Positions 32,728-40,323 of a DNA stretch of 64,000 nt are shown piece by piece. How positions within the stretch are numbered: the stretch's first letter is position 1; the number at the start of each line of letters is the position of its first letter. Where the stretch lies: the NCBI RefSeq assembly GCF_016919445.1, contig NZ_CP070356.1, positions 3,364,001 through 3,428,000 of the forward strand, given 5' to 3'. The stretch is from Pseudomonas sp. PDNC002 (GTDB lineage: Bacteria; Pseudomonadota; Gammaproteobacteria; Pseudomonadales; Pseudomonadaceae). Below the pieces are notes generated by a model. It ran no database searches and was not told the origin of the DNA. It worked only from the letters and a program-made list of their open reading frames with translations. A program made the position numbers and the translations under genes.

Positions 32728-34398
32728 TCAGCCCTGGTGCAACAACCAGAGCAGCAGCCCCAGGTTGATCGCCAGGGAGGCGAGGGCGACGCCGCGCCAG
32801 ACCCTCAGCGGCTCGCGCTCCAGCAGGGGGCGCGGGCGTGCCGGCGCCTGCCGTTCGCCTTGCTCCAGGGCGAGCAGGCATTCCTCGGCGGTTTCGAAGC
32901 GCTGTTGCGGCTGGGCGGCGATCAGCTTTGCCAGCCAGTCGTCGAGCCAGGCAGATACGTCCGGGCGGTAGCGGCTGGCCGGTGCGGGCGTGCCGAAGCG
33001 CGGATGCTGGAAGGCTTCGATCTCGCCATAGGGATAATGACCGCAGAGCAGACGATACAGCGTGACACCGGCGGCGTAGAGGTCCTGGCGGGCATCCGGC
33101 GGTGCGCCCTGGAAGGATTCCGGCGCCAGGTAGCTCGGGGTGCCGGGCAGGTCGTGCGGGTCTTCCTGCGACAGTCCGGGGCAGTAAGCCAGGCCGAAGT
33201 CCAGCAGGCGCAGCTCGCCGTCGTCGGCCCAGTGCAGGTTTTCCGGCTTGATGTCGCGGTGCAGGATATTGCGCCTGTGCAACTGGCCCAGGCCGCGCAG
33301 CAGGCGCTGGGCGATGTCCAGCCAGTCGGGCAGGTTCAGCGGGCCGTTGAGGTTCAGCTGCTCGTCCAGCGTTTGCCCCGGATACTCACGCATCACGTAG
33401 TAGAGGTGCTGGCGCTGCGGCAGGCTGTGCAGCTCGGGGAAATAGCGGCCCTGCACGCGGCGCAGGAACCATTCCTCCAGCAGCAGCGCCTGGGTGGCTT
33501 CCGGAGAGTCGCGCAGCGCTGGCGGCAGGGTCTTGAGCAGCCAGGGGCGATTCTGCCGATCGCGCACGTGGTAGATCAGCGACTGGCGGGACTGGGCCAG
33601 CTTGCCCACGACCTGCCAGCCCTCGAATTCCTGATTGTCCCGTAGCGCCGGTGGTGCGGGCCAGTGGTCGAGCTGGGCGAGGGCGTCGCCGAGGCTCGTG
33701 GGTGGTAGCTCTTCCACCTGCAGCAACAGGGCGCTGGCGTTGTCCTGGCTGCCGGCCAGGTGGGCGGCGCTGACCAGGGCGTCGGCGCAGGCTTGCAGGC
33801 TCTGCGCGTCCTCCAGCAGGCGCTGGATGGCGCTGTCGCCCAAGGCAGCCCAGATGCCGTCGCTGACCAGCAGGAAGCTCTGCCCGGCCTCCAGTTCACC
33901 GTCGCAGTAGTCCACCACCAGGTGCTGGTCGAGTCCCAGCGCGCGCTTGAGCACGTGCTGCATGCCGGGTTGCTCCCAGACGTGGTCCTGGGTCAGGCAA
34001 TCCAGAACGCCTGCGTGCCAGCGGTACAGGCGGCAGTCGCCGACATGGGCGAGGGTGAAGCGCCGGCCCCGCAGGACCAGCGCGGTGAGGGTGGTGAGCA
34101 GGGGCTGGCCCCCGCCGTTGGCCAGCAGCCAGCGGTTCTGCGAGATCAGCAGGCGGTCGAGGGCCTGGGCAACGGCCCAGGTCTCGGGGGTGGCGTAGTA
34201 GTCTGCGGCCAGCGCCTGAAGGGTCAGGCGCGCGGCCAGGCCGCCATCGGCGCAGTGGCTGACGCCATCGGCGATGGCGAACAGGTGGCCCTTGCTGGTG
34301 GCCAGTCCGGCGGGCGGGGTGACCACTCGCAGGGCGTCCTGGTTCTCGTCGCGCGGGCCGGTGGCGCTGGCTTGGGCGAAGCTGAGGGTCAGGTTCAT
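32728..34398 (-). CDS. Fused PP2C phosphatase / Ser-Thr protein kinase with C-terminal membrane anchor
   Basis: 556 residues. N-terminal PP2C-type phosphatase (about 1-235; DENQDAL, FAIADGVS, LVSDGIW), a kinase domain (about 260-515; HRDIKPENLHW catalytic loop at about 376-386, DFGLAY) and a C-terminal helix (VALASLAINLGLLLWLLHQG) that should anchor it to the inner membrane. It lies in the nitrate-assimilation block between nirB and the nitrate transporter. The protein target is unknown. The location suggests post-translational control of nitrate uptake or reduction, but the sequence does not prove it. Confidence 0.93.
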   Translation of the reverse strand: MNLTLSFAQASATGPRDENQDALRVVTPPAGLATSKGHLFAIADGVSHCADGGLAARLTLQALAADYYATPETWAVAQALDRLLISQNRWLLANGGGQPLLTTLTALVLRGRRFTLAHVGDCRLYRWHAGVLDCLTQDHVWEQPGMQHVLKRALGLDQHLVVDYCDGELEAGQSFLLVSDGIWAALGDSAIQRLLEDAQSLQACADALVSAAHLAGSQDNASALLLQVEELPPTSLGDALAQLDHWPAPPALRDNQEFEGWQVVGKLAQSRQSLIYHVRDRQNRPWLLKTLPPALRDSPEATQALLLEEWFLRRVQGRYFPELHSLPQRQHLYYVMREYPGQTLDEQLNLNGPLNLPDWLDIAQRLLRGLGQLHRRNILHRDIKPENLHWADDGELRLLDFGLAYCPGLSQEDPHDLPGTPSYLAPESFQGAPPDARQDLYAAGVTLYRLLCGHYPYGEIEAFQHPRFGTPAPASRYRPDVSAWLDDWLAKLIAAQPQQRFETAEECLLALEQGERQAPARPRPLLEREPLRVWRGVALASLAINLGLLLWLLHQG

Positions 34399-34435
34399 GG
34401 CCTGCTTCTGCGGGATGGATTGGTGCTCGGGGCGG

Positions 34436-34550
34436 CCCTCACCCTAACCCTCTCCCAGAGGGAGAGGGGATCGTTCGGTACGAGATGAAATCTCAGCGTC
34501 AGCCGGCACGGACAGCCCCCTCTCCCTGAGGGAGAGGGTTGGGGTGAGGG
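34436..34550. repeat. Palindromic intergenic repeat (REP/MITE-like)
   Basis: Arms CCCTCACCCTAACCCTCTCCC (34436-34456) and 34530-34550 are inverted copies with 20 of 21 bases matching. Each arm is followed internally by a smaller palindrome (CTCTCCC/GGGAGAG). Total 115 bases between the kinase-phosphatase and transporter genes. The rest of this 230-base gap shows no gene. Confidence 0.8.
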
Positions 34551-34628
34551 GGGAGGCACAGGCACGGATTGGCCCGGGAGAAGACTGTTATCCCTGCAAA
34601 AAGCCTGTGTTGCCGCAAAAGGCATGGC

Positions 34629-35840
34629 CTACACCCGCGCCGCGGTAACGGCCGCACTGCCCCAGGTAGTACGCCAGCGCGCCTTCACCGCGTGCAGACC
34701 GAACCAGGCCAGTACGCCGAGGCTGGCGAACAGCCAGAGGCCGATCTGGTAGTCGCCGGTCGCCTGCTTAATCGCCCCAAGGCCCGCCGTCAGGCAGAAG
34801 CCGCCGATGCCGCCGGCCATGCCGATCAGGCCGGTCATCACGCCGATGGTCTGGCGGAAGCGCTGCGGCACCAGCTGGAATACCGCTCCGTTGCCCGCAC
34901 CGAGGCTGAGCATGGCGACCACGAAGAGACTCAGGGCGGCCACTGCGCTGGGCAGGTGGAAACCCACGGCGGCGATGCAGATCGCGGCGACGGTGTACAT
35001 CACCAGCAGGCTGCGGATGCCGCCGATGCGGTCGGCCAGGGCGCCGCCCAGTGGGCGCATCAGGCTGCCGGCGAAGACGCAGGCGGCGGTGTAGTAGCCG
35101 GCCGTCACCGGGTCGAGGCCGTACTGGTCGTGGAAGTAGCCGGGCAGGGTGCTGGCCAGGCCAAGGAAGCCGCCGAAGGTCACGCTGTAGAAGAACATGA
35201 ACCACCAGCTGTCACGGTCGCCCAGGGCCTTCAGGTAATCCGCCAGGGACTTGGCCGGCGGCCGCTCCGGGGCGTTGCGGGCGAGCAGGGCGAACACCAT
35301 CAGGGTCGCCAGCAGCGGGATCAGCGCGAAGCCGAAGACGTTCTGCCAGCCGAAGGCGGCAGCGATGGCCGGGGCGAACAGCGCGGTCAGCACGGTGCCG
35401 GAGTTGCCCGCGCCGGCGATGCCCATGGCCTTGCCCTGGTGCTGCGGCGGATACCACTGCGAGGCCAGCGGCAGCGCCACGGCGAACGAGGCGCCGGCCA
35501 TGCCCAGCAGCACGCCGAGGATCATCGCCTGCTCCAGGCTGTGGATGCCCAGCTGCCAGGCGCCGAACAGCGCGCAGATGACGATTACCTGGCCGAGGAT
35601 GCCTGCGGCCTTGGGTGACCAGCGATCCGCCAGCAGGCCCATCAGGAAGCGCAGGACGGCGCCGGAGAGGATCGGCGTGGCGACCATCAGCGCACGCTGT
35701 TGCGTAGTCAGTTGCAGGTCGGTGGCGATCTGCACCGCCAGTGGGCCGAGGACGTACCAGACCATGAAGCTCAGGTCGAAATATAGGAAGGCGGCGAACA
35801 GGGTCGGCGCATGGCCGGCTTTCCAGAAACTCGTGTTCAT
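34629..35840 (-). CDS. nasA: NarK/NasA-type nitrate/nitrite MFS transporter
   Basis: 403 residues, 12 predicted membrane helices. Typical NNP-family features are the N-terminal FLYFDLSFMVWYVLGPL and a glycine-rich helix with GAGNSGTVLTALFAP (about 135-150), the nitrate signature region. A second signature, GMAGGIGGF, lies near residue 335. Imports nitrate for assimilation. ATG 35840 has a GAGG site. It has its own sigma-54 promoter and an antiterminator leader, like nirB. The symbol is used as in Pseudomonas, where it names the transporter. Confidence 0.93.
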   Translation of the reverse strand: MNTSFWKAGHAPTLFAAFLYFDLSFMVWYVLGPLAVQIATDLQLTTQQRALMVATPILSGAVLRFLMGLLADRWSPKAAGILGQVIVICALFGAWQLGIHSLEQAMILGVLLGMAGASFAVALPLASQWYPPQHQGKAMGIAGAGNSGTVLTALFAPAIAAAFGWQNVFGFALIPLLATLMVFALLARNAPERPPAKSLADYLKALGDRDSWWFMFFYSVTFGGFLGLASTLPGYFHDQYGLDPVTAGYYTAACVFAGSLMRPLGGALADRIGGIRSLLVMYTVAAICIAAVGFHLPSAVAALSLFVVAMLSLGAGNGAVFQLVPQRFRQTIGVMTGLIGMAGGIGGFCLTAGLGAIKQATGDYQIGLWLFASLGVLAWFGLHAVKARWRTTWGSAAVTAARV

Positions 35841-35942
35841 CGAACACCTCATCAGCAACGGTTGAGGACACCGGTCAGCCACGCTCATGGCGGCTGCCGG
35901 GCTCGAGAAAGGTCCCGCAGGGCCCCTGCGCCGGGGCAAACG

Positions 35943-36025
35943 AAAAAGGCGTCGCTCCACCCACCGCACTGTGCGGGTGTGGATGCGACGCCTTTGTCGA
36001 AGTCGGGTAATCGCCGTTGATTACC
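35943..36025 (-). promoter_or_regulatory. Nitrate-transporter leader RNA: two A-x-x-G hexaloop hairpins and terminator
   Basis: Minus strand: hairpin 36025-36006 with a 7-bp stem GGTAATC/GATTACC and loop AACGGC. Hairpin 35999-35986 has stem CGAC/GTCG and loop AAAGGC. The intrinsic terminator at 35995-35943 has 5' arm AAAGGCGTCGC overlapping the second hairpin. Same layout as the nirB leader but with two hexaloops only. Confidence 0.88.
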
Positions 36026-36039
36026 ATCGCCTTGTGCAG

Positions 36040-36056
36040 AGCAAGGCGCGGGCCAA
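36040..36056 (-). promoter_or_regulatory. Sigma-54 promoter of the nitrate transporter gene
   Basis: Minus strand TTGGCCC-GCGCC-TTGCT: GG and GC are 10 bases apart. The predicted start is near 36029, just before the first leader hairpin. The -24 element deviates at one base (C for A). Confidence 0.72.
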
Positions 36057-36117
36057 CAACGGAAAACCTCGATAGGCCAATGAGTTAACGGATTCTTCGG
36101 GTTGCCCGCAGTGCCAC

Positions 36118-36152
36118 ATCGGGGCGTATGCGCCTATGGCGTGCTCCCCGAT
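36118..36152 (-). terminator. Hairpin downstream of the cytochrome c gene
   Basis: Stem ATCGGGG / CCCCGAT with a 21-base loop, 9 bases beyond the stop on the minus strand. No good T-run; a weak terminator at best. Confidence 0.4.
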
Positions 36153-36160
36153 AGGGCGGT

Positions 36161-36652
36161 TCAGGGCGTCGGCGGGGACGGAAAGAGCACGACCGGCCCC
36201 TTGGGAGTTCCGCCGGGTGGTACGTAATCGGGGGCCCTGTCCCCGGCAGCCCCCAGGTGGCGGACGTAGCGATAGATTCCGCGAAGGTCCGCTTCATCCA
36301 TGATGCGCAGCGCGTGGGACGGCATCGGCGGGCGGAAGTTGGCTTGTCTGGCTATCGCCAGCCATTGCTCCTCGTCATAGGCCTGCATGGCCAGGCGCAG
36401 GTTGCTGGCATAGGTGGTACCCCAGGGACCGCTCCAGCCGAGCTGGTCGCCGGTGAGCCAGGTGCTCTCGGGCACCTTGTCCGGAGCGAGGATGTAGCCG
36501 GCGGTGTGGCAGTCGTTGCAGCCGGCGACCTGGACCAGATAGCGGCCGCGCTGGACCGGGTCGGTTTCCGCCGCCAGGGCGAGTGAAAACAGGGAGTGGA
36601 AGGGTAGGCACAGACAACCGGACAGCGCGCCCACCCGAAGGAAGGACGGCAT
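36161..36652 (-). CDS. Exported single-heme c-type cytochrome
   Basis: 163 residues with a signal peptide (cleavage near ALAAE) and one CNDCH heme-binding motif (about residue 45-49). Met ligand candidates lie in PPMPSHALR. The layout resembles the small cytochrome c proteins that accept electrons from periplasmic dehydrogenases. ATG 36652 has a strong GAGGAG site. It sits among nitrate genes but assimilatory nitrate reduction here is cytoplasmic, so it is probably unrelated to it. Confidence 0.85.
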   Translation of the reverse strand: MPSFLRVGALSGCLCLPFHSLFSLALAAETDPVQRGRYLVQVAGCNDCHTAGYILAPDKVPESTWLTGDQLGWSGPWGTTYASNLRLAMQAYDEEQWLAIARQANFRPPMPSHALRIMDEADLRGIYRYVRHLGAAGDRAPDYVPPGGTPKGPVVLFPSPPTP

Positions 36653-36722
36653 GCTGGAATCTCCTCTGAAGGCTGATGGGTACGACTCCAGAGGTATAGC
36701 GCGCCGCCGCTTCGCTTGCCGC

Positions 36723-37151
36723 TCAGGCGATCCAGTTGACGTTGGGGAAGGTGTCGCGGAATGCCGTCGGTATCTCCACGACCTTGCCGGCCTTGTAGTC
36801 GAAGAACACGAATCCGGACTTGGCCATGGCCACCAGGGTGCCGTCGGCCGGGCGGGTAATGCGGAAGATGATGTCGCCGCCGTACTTATTGAAGTCCATC
36901 ACGCCGACCTCGAACAGCAACTGGTCGCGGGCGTGGGCCTCGGCGCGGTAGGTGGTAGCGAGGTCGGTGACGATGATGCCGGTCTCGCGGATGCCATAGT
37001 CGAACAGGAAGCGTGCGCGGGCCTCGGAAATCATCGAGATCATCGAGTCGTTGCCCAGGTGGTTGGCGCCGTTGATGTCGGTGACGCGGACGGTGAGCTT
37101 GGTGCTGTAGATGAAGAGTTCTTCGGGGAATTCGAGTTTCAGGCGGGCCAT
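36723..37151 (-). CDS. Acyl-CoA thioesterase (hotdog fold, 4HBT)
   Basis: 142 residues. Single hotdog domain with the 4HBT hallmark VRVTDINGANHLGNDSMISM (about residues 21-40), where an Asp normally catalyses, and ISEARARFLFDYG next to it. Would hydrolyse small or medium acyl-CoA esters in the cytoplasm. It stands 70 bases after the cytochrome gene with no clear link to its neighbours. Confidence 0.85.
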   Translation of the reverse strand: MARLKLEFPEELFIYSTKLTVRVTDINGANHLGNDSMISMISEARARFLFDYGIRETGIIVTDLATTYRAEAHARDQLLFEVGVMDFNKYGGDIIFRITRPADGTLVAMAKSGFVFFDYKAGKVVEIPTAFRDTFPNVNWIA

Positions 37152-37237
37152 GGACGGTCTCTGGGATAAACGGGCGTGGCGCGTATTTTACGCGCCGTGC
37201 GCCCGCTGCGCGCCCTATCAGGCCACTGAATGAGCGC

Positions 37238-37930
37238 TTAGCGATGAGCGATGTTCAGATGGTAGACGGTGACCTTGGCGCCTTCTTTATCGTTGCCGTA
37301 GTTGTCGCTGATGTAGGCGCCGGCCTTGAAGTAGAGCAACTGCTTGGACCAGGTCGTGCTGAGTATCTTGCGGTAGTAGTTGGCCCGGCCGTCGGAGCTT
37401 TCCACGCGGATGCCCAGGTTGCCCACCGAGGTGACGCGCAGGCTGTAATTGAAGCGCTGGTCCAGCGCGACGTTGTCCAGCAGCAGCACGTTGAGGCTGG
37501 CGCTGTCGTCGGGATGATTGCGCACCAGGGCCTCCAGGCGCCCGCTCTGCTGCTCGGGGATGTAGTGGTACTGCAGCTTGACCAGGGGCTCTCCATCGCC
37601 GGTATAGGGCGAGCGGCTGTGGATCTGGCCGATGATGATCTTGTTCTTCGAGGGGACCTGCTGGACGCTCATGGTGACCCGCAGTTCGTTGTCGCCCTGG
37701 TTGTAGTACCAGTTGGAAACTTCGCCATCTGTCGTGGTTTCGCGCAGTTCGCTGCGGGGGAACACGCTGTCGGAGGTGTGCGATCCGGTGACGGGCACCC
37801 AGAACACCACGTTGGCGCCTTCGCGGCGGAAGAAGCGGCTTTCGTAGCCCCTGGCGATCTGCTGGGTGGTGACTTCGGTCGGTGTCGGGTCGGTGGGGAC
37901 GCTGAGGTTCCAGGTGGTGAGGTCGATCAT
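37238..37930 (-). CDS. Polysaccharide lyase family 7 (alginate lyase) without signal peptide
   Basis: 230 residues. PL7 marks: RSELRE (about 78-83), QIHSRS with the catalytic QIH (about 120-125), and a C-terminal YFKAGAYISDN in place of the usual YFKAGxYNQ. It begins directly with MIDLTTWNLSVP and has no secretion signal, so it is predicted to be cytoplasmic or secreted by a non-classical route. PL7 enzymes cut alginate or poly-guluronate by beta-elimination. No strong ribosome-binding site is visible. Confidence 0.85.
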   Translation of the reverse strand: MIDLTTWNLSVPTDPTPTEVTTQQIARGYESRFFRREGANVVFWVPVTGSHTSDSVFPRSELRETTTDGEVSNWYYNQGDNELRVTMSVQQVPSKNKIIIGQIHSRSPYTGDGEPLVKLQYHYIPEQQSGRLEALVRNHPDDSASLNVLLLDNVALDQRFNYSLRVTSVGNLGIRVESSDGRANYYRKILSTTWSKQLLYFKAGAYISDNYGNDKEGAKVTVYHLNIAHR

Positions 37931-38157
37931 GGAATTGCCCTGGCTGGGCCGCTTGCGCGGCGTGGTCGGGTGGACGCCGGGGTGCCTAGCCGGCGGCGGC
38001 CACTGCGATGCCCGATCGACTCCGGTCGATGGGCACGTCGGATGCCCGGAACCTGCCGGGCGCCCGCAGCATAGGGGCTGGTGCGCGCGTCGGGGGCCAG
38101 CCTGGCGGCTGGCGAAATGATCGCGCCATGCCGCCGCTGGCAGATGGCCGGCGGTTC
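37931..38157. other. Intergenic gap nasT / PL7 lyase
   Basis: A 227-base gap downstream of nasT and upstream of the lyase on the minus strand. I see no gene, no clear promoter and no hexaloop leader. Confidence 0.5.
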
Positions 38158-38736
38158 TCAGTGCCCCAGCATCTCGTGCATCGCGATGATCTGCTCCGCA
38201 ACCTGCGAAAGCTTCTGTTGGCGCCCCATGGCCTGGCGGCGCATCAGGGTGTAGGCCTCTTCCTCGGCGCAGCCCTTCATCTTCATCAGCAGCCCCTTGG
38301 CCAGCTCGATACGCTTGCGCTCGGCCAACTGCTGCTCGCGGGCCTGCAATTGGGCGCGCAATGCCTGGTCGCTCTCGAAGCGAGCCATGGCGACGTCGAG
38401 GATCGGCTGCAATCGCTCGGCCTGGATGCCTTCGACGATGTAGGCGCTGACCCCGGAACGGATGGCGTGGCGCATCACCTGCGGGTCGTGCTCGTCAGTG
38501 AACATGACGATGGGGCGCGGCTGGTCGCGGCTGACCAGCACCACCTGTTCCATCACGTCGCGGCCGGGGGATTCCGTGTCGATGAGGATCACGTCCGGGC
38601 GTAGGGTTTCCACGCGCTGCGCCAGGTCGACGGTCAGGCCAGATTCATCGATGACCTCGAAGCCGCATTCCACCAGGGCTGCCTTGAGGCGCCCGACCTT
38701 TTTCGGGGTGTCGTTGATCAGCAGGATGCGCAGCAT
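38158..38736 (-). CDS. nasT: ANTAR-domain antiterminator NasT
   Basis: 192 residues. N-terminal response-regulator-like fold (LRILLINDTP; conserved DTESPGRD in the phosphorylation-site region) and C-terminal ANTAR RNA-binding helices (RKRIELAKGLLMKMKGCAEE, then EAYTLMRRQAM). Binds hexaloop leader RNAs and prevents termination when released by NasS. The start is ATG 38736; a TTG two codons earlier is in frame but overlaps the end of nasS. Its RBS lies within the nasS end, so NasS and NasT should be made together. Confidence 0.95.
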   Translation of the reverse strand: MLRILLINDTPKKVGRLKAALVECGFEVIDESGLTVDLAQRVETLRPDVILIDTESPGRDVMEQVVLVSRDQPRPIVMFTDEHDPQVMRHAIRSGVSAYIVEGIQAERLQPILDVAMARFESDQALRAQLQAREQQLAERKRIELAKGLLMKMKGCAEEEAYTLMRRQAMGRQQKLSQVAEQIIAMHEMLGH

Positions 38737-38738
38737 GC

Positions 38739-39941
38739 TCAACCTCGCTCCGCCAGTGCATTGAGGTCGAAGCTGCGGGCATAGCCGGCCGGATCGCTGC
38801 CATCCCAGGGGCGGCCATCGATAAGGGTCGAGCTGCGCATTTCGGCATGCGGCACGCTGATGCCCACGGCGCTGGCGGCGTCGCGATACAGGTCGAGTCG
38901 TTGGACCTGGCGGGCGATGCCGAGGTAGTCGACGTCCTCACGCAGCAGGCCCCAGCGGCGGAACTGGGTCATGAACCACAGTCCGTCAGAGAGCCAGGGG
39001 AAGGTCGCCTGGCCGCCATTGAAGAAGCGCAGTGGGTGCGCGTCCTGCCAGGCGTGGCCCAGGCCGTCCTGGTAGCGGCCGAGCAGGCGCGGCTCGATGC
39101 TGGCGAGCGGGGCGTCGATGTATTCCTCGCCGCTGATCAACTGGGCGACGCTGCGCAGGTTGTCTTCGCTGGCTTCGATGAAGCGACTGGCATCGAGAAT
39201 GCTCATGATCAGCGCGCGGGCGGTGTTGGGGTATTGCTCGACGAAGGCGCGGGTGGTGCCCAGAACCTTTTCCGGGTGGTCCGGCCAGATCTGCTGGCTG
39301 GTCGCGAGGGTGAAGCCCATGCCTTCGTCCACCGCCAGCGCGCCCCAGGGGCCGCCAGCGCAGAAGCCATCGATGCGGCCGGCTTTCAGGTGCTCGACCA
39401 TCTGCGCCGGCGGCACCACCAGGCTGCGCACATCCTGAAGGGGATGGATGCCATGGCTGGCCAGCCAGTAGTACAGCCACATGGCGTGGGTGCCGGTTGG
39501 GAAGGTGTGGGCGAGGGTCAATTGCGCACCGTTCTGGCGCACATGCTGCTGGAGTGCTTCAGCGGAGGTCACGCCATCGCGCATCAAGGGGGTGGAGAGA
39601 TTGATCGACTGGCCGTTCTGGCACAGCCCCATGAGCACGGCCATGTCGGTGGCCTGCGCTCCACCCAGACCGAGTTGCATGCCGTAGATGAGGCCATAGA
39701 GGCCCTGCGCGGCATCCAGTTCGCCGCTGAGGAGGCGGTCACGCAGTCCTGACCAGGAGCTCTGGCGTTGCAGGTTCAGCGTCAGCCCGTAGGGCTGGCC
39801 GAATCCCTGGGTTGCGGCCACCACCAGCGAGGCGGAGTCGGTGAGGGCCATGAAGCCCAGGTTGAGCGCGGTCTTCTCCGGGGCATCGGAGCCGGCCACC
39901 CAGGCCAGGTTGTCCAGGCGGCCGCTGCTGTTGTCGATCAT
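38739..39941 (-). CDS. nasS: Nitrate/nitrite sensor NasS (NrtA/CmpA-like)
   Basis: 400 residues, related to the substrate-binding proteins NrtA/CmpA but without a signal peptide, as expected for a cytoplasmic sensor. ALNLGFMALTDSASLVVAA near the N-terminus and GGPWGALAVDEGMGF at about 205-220 are family marks. Known role: it holds NasT inactive until nitrate or nitrite binds. ATG 39941 has an AGAGG site. It has its own sigma-54 promoter and hexaloop leader, so NasST would regulate its own synthesis. Confidence 0.95.
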   Translation of the reverse strand: MIDNSSGRLDNLAWVAGSDAPEKTALNLGFMALTDSASLVVAATQGFGQPYGLTLNLQRQSSWSGLRDRLLSGELDAAQGLYGLIYGMQLGLGGAQATDMAVLMGLCQNGQSINLSTPLMRDGVTSAEALQQHVRQNGAQLTLAHTFPTGTHAMWLYYWLASHGIHPLQDVRSLVVPPAQMVEHLKAGRIDGFCAGGPWGALAVDEGMGFTLATSQQIWPDHPEKVLGTTRAFVEQYPNTARALIMSILDASRFIEASEDNLRSVAQLISGEEYIDAPLASIEPRLLGRYQDGLGHAWQDAHPLRFFNGGQATFPWLSDGLWFMTQFRRWGLLREDVDYLGIARQVQRLDLYRDAASAVGISVPHAEMRSSTLIDGRPWDGSDPAGYARSFDLNALAERG

Positions 39942-39957
39942 CTGCACCTCTGAACGC

Positions 39958-40035
39958 AAAAGGCGTCGCGCCACCTCCCCATCGAGGAAAGGTGGGCGCG
40001 ACGCCATTGTCGGGGACGATCCGCCGTTGGATCGT
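39958..40035 (-). promoter_or_regulatory. nasS leader RNA: two A-x-x-G hexaloop hairpins and terminator
   Basis: Minus strand: hairpin 40035-40016 with a 7-bp stem ACGATCC/GGATCGT and loop AACGGC. Hairpin 40012-39999 has stem CGAC/GTCG and loop AATGGC. The terminator at 40008-39958 (arms GGCGTCGCGCC..., T-run) overlaps the second hairpin. Loop A1 and G4 are conserved in both. Confidence 0.88.
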
Positions 40036-40050
40036 AGGTATCAGGTGGGC

Positions 40051-40067
40051 AGCAAGGGTTGTGCCAG
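40051..40067 (-). promoter_or_regulatory. Sigma-54 promoter of nasST
   Basis: Minus strand CTGGCAC-AACCC-TTGCT. It matches the TGGCAC-N5-TTGCT consensus at every position of both elements. Start of transcription expected near 40040, just before the leader hairpins. Confidence 0.85.
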
Positions 40068-40073
40068 GGGCGG

Positions 40074-40105
40074 GAAAAAAGAAGCCCCGCCATGGAGGGC
40101 GGGGC
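40074..40105 (-). terminator. Intrinsic terminator ahead of the nasST promoter
   Basis: Stem GCCCCGCC / GGCGGGGC (40084-40105) followed on the minus strand by a T-rich tract (40083-40074). It would stop read-through from acnB. Confidence 0.82.
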
Positions 40106-40278
40106 GCAGAGGAAGGGAGCGCACCTCTGGAGGGTTCCACAAGGGCACCTGAGCACGGATATCGGCAGGAGCCTGTTTTCCACCATAGACCCAGAAGGCG
40201 AGGGCGTAACCGGTCAATAAGTATTAGGCCCATCGTGAGTCCCGGCGGCGAGGGCTCTATGGCGGGCTTTCTGGAAAA
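40106..40278. other. Rest of the 382-base gap between nasS and acnB
   Basis: With the nasS leader, promoter and the two terminators assigned, this 173-base part shows no gene or clear regulatory element. Confidence 0.5.
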
Positions 40279-40307
40279 GAAAAGCCCCGCACGAGGCGGG
40301 GCTTTTC
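40279..40307 (-). terminator. Intrinsic terminator of acnB
   Basis: Stem AAAAGCCCCGC (40280-40290) / GCGGGGCTTTT (40296-40306), followed on the minus strand by further T residues. It ends 17 bases beyond the acnB stop. Confidence 0.88.
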
Positions 40308-40323
40308 GTCACGCTGGAATCAC

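Noticed and set aside
36028-36048. Seven-bp hairpin with a 7-nt loop just upstream of the nitrate-transporter leader, first taken as the P1 hexaloop hairpin
   Set aside because: The loop is not an A-x-x-G hexaloop and the segment overlaps the sigma-54 promoter and predicted start. The real hexaloop hairpins lie downstream at 36006-36025 and 35986-35999.
38737-38742. TTG start of nasT two codons upstream of the ATG
   Set aside because: The ATG at 38736 has better spacing from the GAGG site and avoids overlap with the nasS stop.
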